From assembly GCA_019244985.1 (NCBI GenBank), contig JAFASB010000207.1, positions 1 through 15,621 of the forward strand: a DNA stretch of 15,621 nucleotides, read 5' to 3'. Under the pieces are notes generated by a model. The model saw only the letters and a list, made by a program, of their open reading frames with translations, did no database searches and had not been told where the DNA came from. A program made the position numbers and the translations under genes. Below, piece by piece: positions 1 to 6,016 of this stretch; the stretch's first letter is position 1, and each line of letters begins with the position of its first letter. Source of the DNA: Acidimicrobiia bacterium (GTDB lineage: Bacteria; Actinomycetota; Acidimicrobiia; Acidimicrobiales; AC-14).

Positions 1-2
1 TT

Positions 3-719
3 GAGCGTGCGGTTGCGACATTCTTGGGTATCGAGACACTGGACACGGAACCGGCGTTTGCTCTCGCCGCCCGCCGCGCAAATTCCGGCGAGCCCCTGAC
101 ACTGGAACAGACGGCATGGCTTGCCTACGTACGTGCCATGGCCGCCAGCCGAACGGTTGGGGCCTTCGATGTCGAGGCGCTGTCCGACCTCGCGACACGG
201 TTGCCACATCTCACCGCCAGCGGGCCAGATGCGTTGCCTGGACTCCCGCAACTCTTCGCAGAATGCGGCGTTGTGCTGGTTTTCGTCGAGGGCCTTCAAG
301 GCGGCAAGCTCGATGGAGCGGTGACCTTCGTGGGTGACGGAACACCAGCTGTTGGACTGACCACACGAGGCGATCGTTTCGACAGCGTGTCGTTCACGCT
401 GCTGCACGAGTGCGCTCACCTTGTTCTCAAGCACCTGACACCGGGCGATCCCGTCATCGTGGACGACGACCTCACCGATACGCAGACAGACCCCAATGAG
501 ATCGCGGCGAACGACCAAGCGTCGGCGTGGCTATTCCCCGAGGGATTTGAGGTGCACTCGGGATCGGTCCCTGCGATTCTCGAGGCGGCGGAGCGCTACG
601 ACGTCCATCCCAGCGTCGTCATCGGACGTCTTCATTGGGAGACCGATGACTGGCGGCGCCACCGGGCGAGGATCCCGAAGGTGCGCCCGCACCTCATCGA
701 AGCTGGGTTGCTGTCATGA
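3..719 (+). CDS. ImmA/IrrE-family metallo-endopeptidase, 5' end outside window
   Basis: Zinc metallopeptidase of the ImmA/IrrE (DUF955) family; such proteins often cleave or inactivate a partner repressor, or act as the antitoxin half of a pair. The zinc motif HECAH is encoded at 405-419, and the usual downstream acidic ligand lies in NEIAANDQASAWLFP (Glu codon near 498). The frame is open to the left edge: codons 3-23 read ERAVATF and continue smoothly into FLGIETL, so the TTG at 24 is unlikely to be the true start. Family members with this linker usually carry an N-terminal XRE HTH, which would lie upstream of the window (inference). The stop overlaps the next gene's start by 4 nt (ATGA), so the two are probably co-translated. 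Family call is firm; the cellular target is unknown. Confidence 0.88.
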   Translation, partial: ERAVATFLGIETLDTEPAFALAARRANSGEPLTLEQTAWLAYVRAMAASRTVGAFDVEALSDLATRLPHLTASGPDALPGLPQLFAECGVVLVFVEGLQGGKLDGAVTFVGDGTPAVGLTTRGDRFDSVSFTLLHECAHLVLKHLTPGDPVIVDDDLTDTQTDPNEIAANDQASAWLFPEGFEVHSGSVPAILEAAERYDVHPSVVIGRLHWETDDWRRHRARIPKVRPHLIEAGLLS

Positions 720-1726
720 CCATGCCTCTCACTGGGCGGTCGCCGGTGACTGGGATGCCTTCATTCAGTTGGTATCTGTCTCCGACCCACAAGCTGCTTG
801 TCAAAGCCGCTTCATTGTCGGATGCAGTCACCGTCGGAGGGCCGAACGGTCCTGTCGAAATCTGCAAGCTCCGCCAGCGGGGCTTCGAGGCGTCCGTACT
901 GTTCGACGGCCAGGGATACGCGGGTAAGGAGCTTCCCCCGGTCGGAACATGGATGGCGCTACAGCGCAGCGCAGGTGCGGACCGGCTGTTGCTTCCTGGG
1001 GTGTTCATCCCGTGGAACAAGGATGACCCGGCCTCGCTCGACCGTGTCGTCGGCGAACAGCAACGGCTCGCATCCGACCTCGACGCCACGATGGTGCTCG
1101 CTATCGACGTGCGCTGGCTCAGCAAGCGCGTTGAGCGACTGGTCGACCTTCTCGCCGACGCGGGGTGTCCAACGGCGTTGGTGCTCGCGGAGCGCGCGGA
1201 TCCACTCGCTGTGGGCGGGGCAGTATCGAATCTCCGTTGGCTCGCGTCGCGGGTCCACGGCCTGACGCTGCTAAGAAGCGACCACGGAGCGCTTGGTGCG
1301 GTCGCGTTCGGCGCCGTTCATGCGTCCATTGGCTTGACGACCTCGACCCGTCACTTCACGACCGCAACGATGAAGGCTCGACGGCTGCCGGGGTCGTCAG
1401 CCCGCTTGTTCGTGCGCTTACTGCTCGACTGGTTTCGGGCGAGCGAAATTGCTGGATGGACCGCGGCGGGTTCGAGCATTCTCTGCCAGCTTCCCTGTTG
1501 TGAGGGCGCGTCGCTCGCGCGTTTTCTCGACGAGGACCTCGACGCGACGTGGCACACCATGCACGCGCTTGCCGACTTTGCTGACCTCGTCATCAATGCC
1601 GACCCCGGCGATCGGCCCGTTGAGTTCTTGAACGAGTGCCGGACTGCGGCTGCGCGCTATGGGCTCGCGAGCTTCAACGGCCCGGAGAACCCGAAGGCTC
1701 AGCTGACCGGCTGGGCGTTTTCATAA
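716..1726 (+). CDS. unrecognised 336-aa protein coupled to the ImmA/IrrE gene
   Basis: Starts at an ATG inside the ATGA overlap with the peptidase gene, so translation is probably coupled. The protein is soluble, with no signal peptide or clear membrane segment. Residues ~90-210 alternate hydrophobic strands and helices (RLLLPGVFIPW, ATMVLAIDVRWL, CPTALVLAERADPL, VHGLTLLRSDHGALGAVAFG), a rhythm that would suit a TIM-barrel-like alpha/beta fold, but this is an impression only. I see no catalytic signature I can name. As the invariant partner of an HTH/ImmA-like gene it could be an effector or toxin held in check by the peptidase, or a phage-defence component. Its 3' end overlaps the convergent gene at 1674-2345 by about 53 nt. 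Confidence 0.75.
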   Translation: MTMPLTGRSPVTGMPSFSWYLSPTHKLLVKAASLSDAVTVGGPNGPVEICKLRQRGFEASVLFDGQGYAGKELPPVGTWMALQRSAGADRLLLPGVFIPWNKDDPASLDRVVGEQQRLASDLDATMVLAIDVRWLSKRVERLVDLLADAGCPTALVLAERADPLAVGGAVSNLRWLASRVHGLTLLRSDHGALGAVAFGAVHASIGLTTSTRHFTTATMKARRLPGSSARLFVRLLLDWFRASEIAGWTAAGSSILCQLPCCEGASLARFLDEDLDATWHTMHALADFADLVINADPGDRPVEFLNECRTAAARYGLASFNGPENPKAQLTGWAFS

Positions 1727-2345
1727 GCCAGCGTTCATACGCCAGTTCGGCGAGCCACCAGCGATAGACAGCCGGCACTCCATACTCGGCTTGAGCTGCG
1801 GGTACGACAATCCGGACAGGCGACTCCTCCACGAGGACGCCGATCCCATCGATCTCTGCCCTCATGACGCTCGCACGAGACGGACGCGCGGGCGGAGGAA
1901 GCACGATGAAGCGCTGCACGATGGGCGTGAAACGCGTCGCCCGATCGAGACGCTGCGCCGCGCTGCCTTTCGCGAACCCGACGGCGCGCACGACGCCGGG
2001 CGGAGCGTAAAGGCGCTCGAACTCTGTGTCCCTCACAGCCACAAACGAAGGTGCATTGCTCAGCCGGTGGCGTTTCACCGTGGGGACGGCTGCGATTGGA
2101 ACGGGGATCGCGCTCGGGAGGAGCCACAGCGCGTGGAGCAGCCCTGTCGAGGTCACGGCACCGGCACCCAGCGCGCGCCGACGCTGGTCCTCGACTTCGT
2201 CGACCTCGAAGGCGGCCAGCACCGTTGCACCCTCAAGCGCCACAGAGACAACATCGAGTGAGGTCACAGACGCCAGTGCGTCGTGTCCTCCACTCGACGC
2301 CGGACGCGTCGCAGACGCACGCCGCGCCCCACGATAGACGCTCAT
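1674..2345 (-). CDS. unrecognised 223-aa protein, second gene of an HTH operon
   Basis: Begins at ATG 2345-2343, overlapping the stop of the upstream HTH gene by 4 nt (ATGA). The protein is alpha/beta with no membrane segment: an N-terminal strand-rich part (DVVSVALEGATVLAAFEVDE), a Pro/Val stretch (LLPSAIPVPIAAVPTVK) and a C-terminal aromatic helix (YRWWLAELAYERWLM). No family is recognised. Such a protein paired with a small HTH protein resembles a repressor/effector or toxin/antitoxin pair. Convergent with the gene ending at 1726 with a ~53-nt antisense overlap; no terminator hairpin was noticed between them. The ATGA coupling supports it being a real gene. Confidence 0.65.
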   Translation of the reverse strand: MSVYRGARRASATRPASSGGHDALASVTSLDVVSVALEGATVLAAFEVDEVEDQRRRALGAGAVTSTGLLHALWLLPSAIPVPIAAVPTVKRHRLSNAPSFVAVRDTEFERLYAPPGVVRAVGFAKGSAAQRLDRATRFTPIVQRFIVLPPPARPSRASVMRAEIDGIGVLVEESPVRIVVPAAQAEYGVPAVYRWWLAELAYERWLMKTPSRSAEPSGSPGR

Positions 2346-2611
2346 TGACGAGCACCGAGGGTCTCATCGGCTAGCCCATCGAGCGAGATGCCTCTCGCCC
2401 GAGCGATCGCTGCTACTACAAAGAACGCCGGGCTCGTCCGATTTCGCCGGCTCGGGTTGCGCCAGAGTTGACGGACTGTTTCGTGGCCCAGCCCGGCACG
2501 TCGGGCGACTTCAGCAATGGACTCGCCGCCCTCGCCCACGCCCCGGAAAAGCAGATCCAGGAGCCGTTGCACACGACGTTCGCTCGCTGCAGTGCCGGGA
2601 GTACGAGCCAT
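2342..2611 (-). CDS. small HTH (XRE-like) DNA-binding protein, 89 aa
   Basis: Residues ~28-80 form a helix-turn-helix region: SIAEVARRAGLGHETVRQLW is a classic HTH stretch (first helix, turn at GLG, recognition helix HETVRQLW), followed by FFVVAAIARARGISLDGLAD, the helical tail typical of XRE/Cro-type domains. ATG 2611-2609 is the start; no strong Shine-Dalgarno is visible. A TAGCAT box (minus strand, 2626-2621) at -10 distance suggests a nearly leaderless transcript. A perfect 18-bp palindrome lies 15-32 bp upstream and is the natural operator candidate. The gene overlaps the next by ATGA, so this is a two-gene, probably self-repressed, operon. Confidence 0.82.
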   Translation of the reverse strand: MARTPGTAASERRVQRLLDLLFRGVGEGGESIAEVARRAGLGHETVRQLWRNPSRRNRTSPAFFVVAAIARARGISLDGLADETLGARQ

Positions 2612-2618
2612 GTCATGG

Positions 2619-2929
2619 TCATGCTATCCAATAATTATTGGATTGGCTTGAAGGCGACGACGGGACGAGGTCGTCGCCGCCGGTCGTCCAAGGGGTCCCC
2701 TCAAGGCTCGCGAGCCGCCGGGCAACCTCCTCGGGGCCTGCCCGATGACCAAGACGTAGGTGACTACGTCACCACCACGGACCGCGTGCAGGACCTCGTC
2801 ATCCATCGTGAACGGCACGTCCCCTCGGCTGCGTCGCCCTGCGGGTGCCGATTCGCGCCCTGCTGGGCGCGGTGATTGCGGCGCCAAACCGAGTGACGCT
2901 CGGCCAGCTCGTGCGTCGCCCACACGGTG
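2619..2929 (-). pseudogene. gap with a possible decayed small ORF
   Basis: About 310 nt between the HTH gene and the transposition operon hold no intact gene. On the minus strand, plausible coding text appears in successive frames: THELAERHSVWRRNHRAQQG from near 2925, then FTMDDEVLHAVRGGDVVTYV (about 2820-2745), then PEEVARRLASLEGTPWTTGG (about 2735-2680), ending at TGA 2621-2619. That is what a short gene with two frameshifts would look like, but chance open frames are common at this GC content. It directly follows the Phd-like gene, where a toxin partner would be expected, so it may be a toxin remnant. A perfect 7-bp inverted repeat with a 4-nt loop (GACGTAG-GTGA-CTACGTC, 2753-2770) lies inside. 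One transposon end should also fall near here but was not recognised. Confidence 0.25.
2626..2643. promoter_or_regulatory. 18-bp perfect palindrome, candidate operator of the HTH gene
   Basis: ATCCAATAATTATTGGAT reads identically on both strands and is very AT-rich inside GC-rich DNA. It lies just upstream of the 89-aa HTH protein, next to or overlapping its probable -10 region. Autorepression by that protein is the simplest reading (inference). Confidence 0.6.
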
Positions 2930-3115
2930 TTAGGGGACGGCGGCGTCGTGGATCATGTCCCAGAGCCACTCGTAGAGCTCGAAACTGATCAGGGCGGCGA
3001 CCGGCTCACCGGCGTCGGTGATCACCAGCCCCGCGTCGCTGTGGCCGACCCAGTCGACACAGTCTTCGAGGGCCTCGCGCAGCTCGCCCATCTCGACGTG
3101 GTTGTCCCCCTCCAC
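2930..3115 (-). CDS. Phd/YefM-like small antitoxin-type protein, 61 aa
   Basis: Last gene of the transposition operon. The sequence has the Phd/YefM pattern: an N-terminal strand/helix (EMGELREALEDCVDWV), then the hallmark strands LVITDAGEPVAALISFELYE, equivalent to the 'vItrrGkpvAvlvs' core of prevent-host-death proteins. Start is GTG 3115-3113: it is preceded at 5 nt by a strong AAGGGAGG Shine-Dalgarno (3128-3121), and its first base is the last base of the preceding TAG stop. Usual family length is 70-90 residues, so this is short. No toxin gene follows intact. It could be an orphan antitoxin, an autoregulator of the operon, or a DNA-binding accessory factor. Confidence 0.72.
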   Translation of the reverse strand: MEGDNHVEMGELREALEDCVDWVGHSDAGLVITDAGEPVAALISFELYEWLWDMIHDAAVP

Positions 3116-3876
3116 TACGGCCTCCCTTCTGTCGGGTCTTCGCCAAGGCCCAGTTCGGCCAGGCACAGGTTGTGGCGCGTGGCCCCGCTGGGGCGGGGCT
3201 TGTCGTCCTGGCGGCCCTGGGGCAGGGGATCGACGACAAGGATGCCGGCGGACACGAGGCGACGGGTCGCCAGCAGTGCACCCCGGCGGCCCCGGCCTGA
3301 ACTGGTCGGGCTGTCGTGGACGGCCTCGTACAGCAGGTGCGCCTCCTGCGCGGTGATACCCCAGCTGGACACGGCGCGAGCCGAAACCCGCCCGACCGCC
3401 CCGCTCTCATCGCCCCACGCAGCCAAGCGCACCTCCCGGTCACCGAGCCAGGCAAGGCGCTGGCCGACGTCACTGAGCGACGGCTCGAGGGCCGCGAGGG
3501 CCAGCGCGGCCCGGGCCACGGTCCAGCCGAGGGCGTCGGCCACCTCGTCCACGAAGACCCAGTCGGCCGCGGCCGCCAGCAGCGCGCCGATGTGGCGAGC
3601 GTCGGCGGCGTCGAGGCCGTCCGGGTCGGTCTCCTTGACCCGACCCCCGCCGTCGTCGACCAACAGCTCCCTGACCGACAGGCCGACGGCGGCGGCGAGC
3701 GTGTCCAGAAAGGTCACGTCCAGGTCGTTCTGGCGCATGCCGTGCTCAAGGCGATAGACGACCTGCTGGCTCACCCCCAGGGCCGAGGCCAGGACCCGGG
3801 AGGAGATTCCCAGCGCGAACCGACGCTGGCGAACCAGGCGCCCGTCGAGGAGGCGAAGGTCGGCGCCCGCGGTCAC
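3115..3876 (-). CDS. XRE-type HTH regulator with C-terminal winged-helix-like domains, 253 aa
   Basis: Residues ~8-75 are an XRE domain: VRQRRFALGISSRVLASALG, then VSQQVVYRLEHGMRQNDLDV and a closing helix (FLDTLAAAVGLSVRELLVDD). A second region, ~90-150 (ARHIGALLAAAADWVFVDEV, then DALGWTVARAALALAALEP), and a third, ~175-215 (AQEAHLLYEAV, LLATRRLVSAGIL), look like winged helices, giving a multi-HTH protein. Start is GTG 3876-3874, overlapping the upstream stop as GTGA; a longer reading to 4218 is only the antisense-like extension through the previous gene. Its place between the candidate target-selector gene and the Phd-like gene suggests control of the operon or sequence-specific DNA binding during transposition. 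Role is inferred; the XRE domain is clear. Confidence 0.82.
   Translation of the reverse strand: MTAGADLRLLDGRLVRQRRFALGISSRVLASALGVSQQVVYRLEHGMRQNDLDVTFLDTLAAAVGLSVRELLVDDGGGRVKETDPDGLDAADARHIGALLAAAADWVFVDEVADALGWTVARAALALAALEPSLSDVGQRLAWLGDREVRLAAWGDESGAVGRVSARAVSSWGITAQEAHLLYEAVHDSPTSSGRGRRGALLATRRLVSAGILVVDPLPQGRQDDKPRPSGATRHNLCLAELGLGEDPTEGRP
3121..3128 (-). promoter_or_regulatory. strong Shine-Dalgarno fixing the Phd-like start
   Basis: AAGGGAGG on the minus strand, 5 nt before GTG 3115-3113 and inside the end of the preceding gene. It argues for the 61-aa form over an upstream extension to 3166. Confidence 0.75.
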
Positions 3877-5231
3877 GACGTCCCGCCGCGGGGGCGAATG
3901 CGCCGATTGCGGGCTGCCACGGCGGCCGCCGAGGGCTCGGGGTTTTTCCAGCGCGTCTGGTACACGCAGCGGAGCTCGATGCCGTAGCGACGCACGGCCA
4001 CCTCGGCCGGACGCTCGCCCCGCTCGACACGGCCGCGGGCGATGGCGGTTCCGGTTTCGGCGGCGGGGGTGCGCAAGAGCTTGACCACATGGCGGGGGGT
4101 GACGCGCGAGGCGCGGTGGGTGACGAACAGGGCATCGTCGGGCCCCGCACCGCAGAGGCGCCGGTAGTCGGCGAGGATGCGAACGAAACGCGTGCCGGGG
4201 TTGTCGATGACCACGCACGCGTCGTCGAGGCGCAGGCGCAGCGCACCGTCGGTGGCCTTGGCGTCCTCGACGGCGCCGACGGTGAGCGCCCCGATGAGCG
4301 CGGCGTCGAAGCCGGCCAGGTAGAGCGAGGCAGCGGCGCCGGGGTCGGGGTCGACGTAGTGGTCGAGGGCCTCCCAGGTTCCATCCGCTGCCGCCTTGCC
4401 AGCGGTGGGGACCAGATGTGCAGCAGCCACCAGGCGCGCGCCATCCACCGCCATATGCCAGCCGCGCGCGAGGCAGGCGACCTGCGCGGCGCGCACGACG
4501 AGCACGACATGTTCAGGGCTGGTAGCGGCCTCGATCTCACGCCGCAGCAGGGGCCAGATGCGCCGCTGATGCAGGGACTCCTCGCCCGGTACGGGCAGTG
4601 CCTCGTGGACACGGCGGACGACGGCGACGAACTCGGCGTCGACGCGCGCCGCGTCTGCAGGCCTCAGCAGCCGCTCGCACGCGGAACGGAACACCAGGCC
4701 GTCACAGCGCGGGAGCCGAGGCCAGGGGTCGGGCACGGGTGGCACTGGGGACGGCGGACGCTCGAAGACTGCGGCAAGGGCGTCCTGGTCACAGACCTGG
4801 GCGTCGACGGCCCGGCGCAGGGTGGCGACGAACTGCCGCGTGCGCTCGTCGAGGAGCCGAGGGGCCGGAGTCGCACAACCCAGCCACACCTGGGCCCCGA
4901 GGCCCGCCAGCCAGCCGGCTGCGGTCGCGGCCTTGGCGGAGGCCATGAGCTGGGCGTCGGGGATGAGGACGTGGGGCGAGTCCAGCGCCCGGATCCAGGC
5001 CGCGGCCAGGGACTCGGAGCGGCTCTTGGCAGCGTGGAGATGGCCGTCCTTGCCCAACCCGTCCAGGCACGCCTCGGCGAGGTCAAAGATCCCGCCACGT
5101 TCGTGGTCGAAGACGTCGGCCACCACCAGGCCCTCCCGGGGCTTTCCCAGGGCGCGCACCCAACGCCCCGAGCCAGGCGTGTCGTGGTAGAGCGCGATGT
5201 GGACGCCCCCGGCCGGGGTCTCGCCGATCAT
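3873..5231 (-). CDS. candidate transposition target selector: degenerate ATPase plus inactive tyrosine-recombinase-like fold, 452 aa
   Basis: No named family fits by eye. The N-terminal ~140 residues parallel the neighbouring TnsC-type ATPase but with broken motifs: YHDTPGSGRW (15-24) sits where Walker A would be, with Lys and Ser/Thr replaced by Arg and Trp. VLIPDAQLM (88-96) is at the Walker B position with no Glu after the Asp, and LGCATP (117-122) aligns with the sensor-1 VVATP. Residues ~300-390 resemble a tyrosine-recombinase core: LAGFDAALIGALTVGAVED matches the 'tGLRisELlaLrv.Dvd' block with Asp309 in place of the catalytic Arg, followed by DDALFVTHRASRVTPRHVVK. No HxxR box or nucleophilic Tyr follows. 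Start is ATG 5231, ATGA-overlapping the ATPase gene. Position after the TnsC-like gene, where TniQ/TnsD usually lies, suggests target recognition; it recalls TnsF, a catalytically dead recombinase-type selector reported in some Tn7-like elements. All functional claims are inference. Confidence 0.7.
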   Translation of the reverse strand: MIGETPAGGVHIALYHDTPGSGRWVRALGKPREGLVVADVFDHERGGIFDLAEACLDGLGKDGHLHAAKSRSESLAAAWIRALDSPHVLIPDAQLMASAKAATAAGWLAGLGAQVWLGCATPAPRLLDERTRQFVATLRRAVDAQVCDQDALAAVFERPPSPVPPVPDPWPRLPRCDGLVFRSACERLLRPADAARVDAEFVAVVRRVHEALPVPGEESLHQRRIWPLLRREIEAATSPEHVVLVVRAAQVACLARGWHMAVDGARLVAAAHLVPTAGKAAADGTWEALDHYVDPDPGAAASLYLAGFDAALIGALTVGAVEDAKATDGALRLRLDDACVVIDNPGTRFVRILADYRRLCGAGPDDALFVTHRASRVTPRHVVKLLRTPAAETGTAIARGRVERGERPAEVAVRRYGIELRCVYQTRWKNPEPSAAAVAARNRRIRPRGGTS

Positions 5232-6016
5232 GACCGCCCTGCCAGAACATCCGCGATGCCCGAGCAGACATCGTCGGTCAACTCGTCGCCGAAGGCCCCC
5301 CGACCTTGCCACCACAGGGCTAAGAACTGTGCCCACCAGCGGTACATGCCCCGGGCCTCAGTGCGATTGAGGGTCACGAGCCGGGCGGGCTCGGCGGTGA
5401 CGAACACCGGGTGGTAGGCGCCCAGCACACCGACCACCTCGTCGTCGGCCAGCGCGTCGATGCCCACCGGCAGATAGGTGCGCGACCGCAGCTCGGGCGG
5501 ATAGCGGCGCCAGATGGCGGGCGTCGCCACCACCGCGAGGGCGAAGTCGGTGTCGGCGTGGTCCAACAGCTTGGCCAGCATCAGCAGCGACGCGGGGCTG
5601 ACGTGCTGCGCCTCGTCCAGCACGAGCAGGCGGGGGATTTCGCCGAGGACCCGGCGCAGATCCCGGCGCAGCTCACCAGTGTCGAGGCGGCGGGACAGTC
5701 CGTCTGCGCAGAACTGCTCGCGCAGCTCACGCAACAACAGCGCCCCCCGGGCCCAATCGGAGAACTCGAGCCAGCTGAGCGCGAACGGCTCCCCGCGCTG
5801 GCCCAGCAGCCGCTCCACGGCACGGGCCACCATGAAGGTCTTGCCCGCACCGGTGTCGCCGGTGACGAGGGCGATGGCGCGGGCTGCGAAGGTGGCCTTG
5901 AGCGCGCCGGTGAGGCGGTGCAACACGTCAGGGCGACAGGTGGCCACGCCGGGGATCTCCCGGGTGCCCGACCAATGGGGCCCGAAGGGCAGGGCCACAG
6001 CCCCCCGAGCGCTCAC
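5228..6016 (-). CDS. tnsC: TnsC/TniB-type AAA+ transposition ATPase, 262 aa
   Basis: AAA+ ATPase that, in Tn7, Mu and Tn5053-like systems, forms filaments or rings on target DNA and passes the target to the DDE transposase. Walker A is GDTGAGKT (53-60), Walker B LLVLDEAQH (130-138), and sensor-1 is the Thr of VVATPAIWRR (162-171), with downstream Arg residues (RYPPELRSR) near the likely arginine finger. Length fits short TniB/MuB-like members. Start is GTG 6016-6014, overlapping the transposase stop as GTGA; its own stop overlaps the next ATG. The fixed order with the nuclease and transposase genes supports a transposition role, not a generic AAA protein. Confidence 0.9.
   Translation of the reverse strand: MSARGAVALPFGPHWSGTREIPGVATCRPDVLHRLTGALKATFAARAIALVTGDTGAGKTFMVARAVERLLGQRGEPFALSWLEFSDWARGALLLRELREQFCADGLSRRLDTGELRRDLRRVLGEIPRLLVLDEAQHVSPASLLMLAKLLDHADTDFALAVVATPAIWRRYPPELRSRTYLPVGIDALADDEVVGVLGAYHPVFVTAEPARLVTLNRTEARGMYRWWAQFLALWWQGRGAFGDELTDDVCSGIADVLAGRS

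Noticed and set aside
3877..4218. N-terminal extension of the XRE protein to 367 residues
   Set aside because: The extension is Arg/Pro/His-rich shadow of the upstream gene; GTG 3876 gives a GTGA overlap and places the XRE domain at the N-terminus.
4089..5417. Long plus-strand open frame of 442 codons antisense to the candidate selector gene
   Set aside because: Gly/Arg/Val-rich, low-complexity text with no motif; a high-GC shadow of the minus-strand gene, which has coupled starts on both sides.
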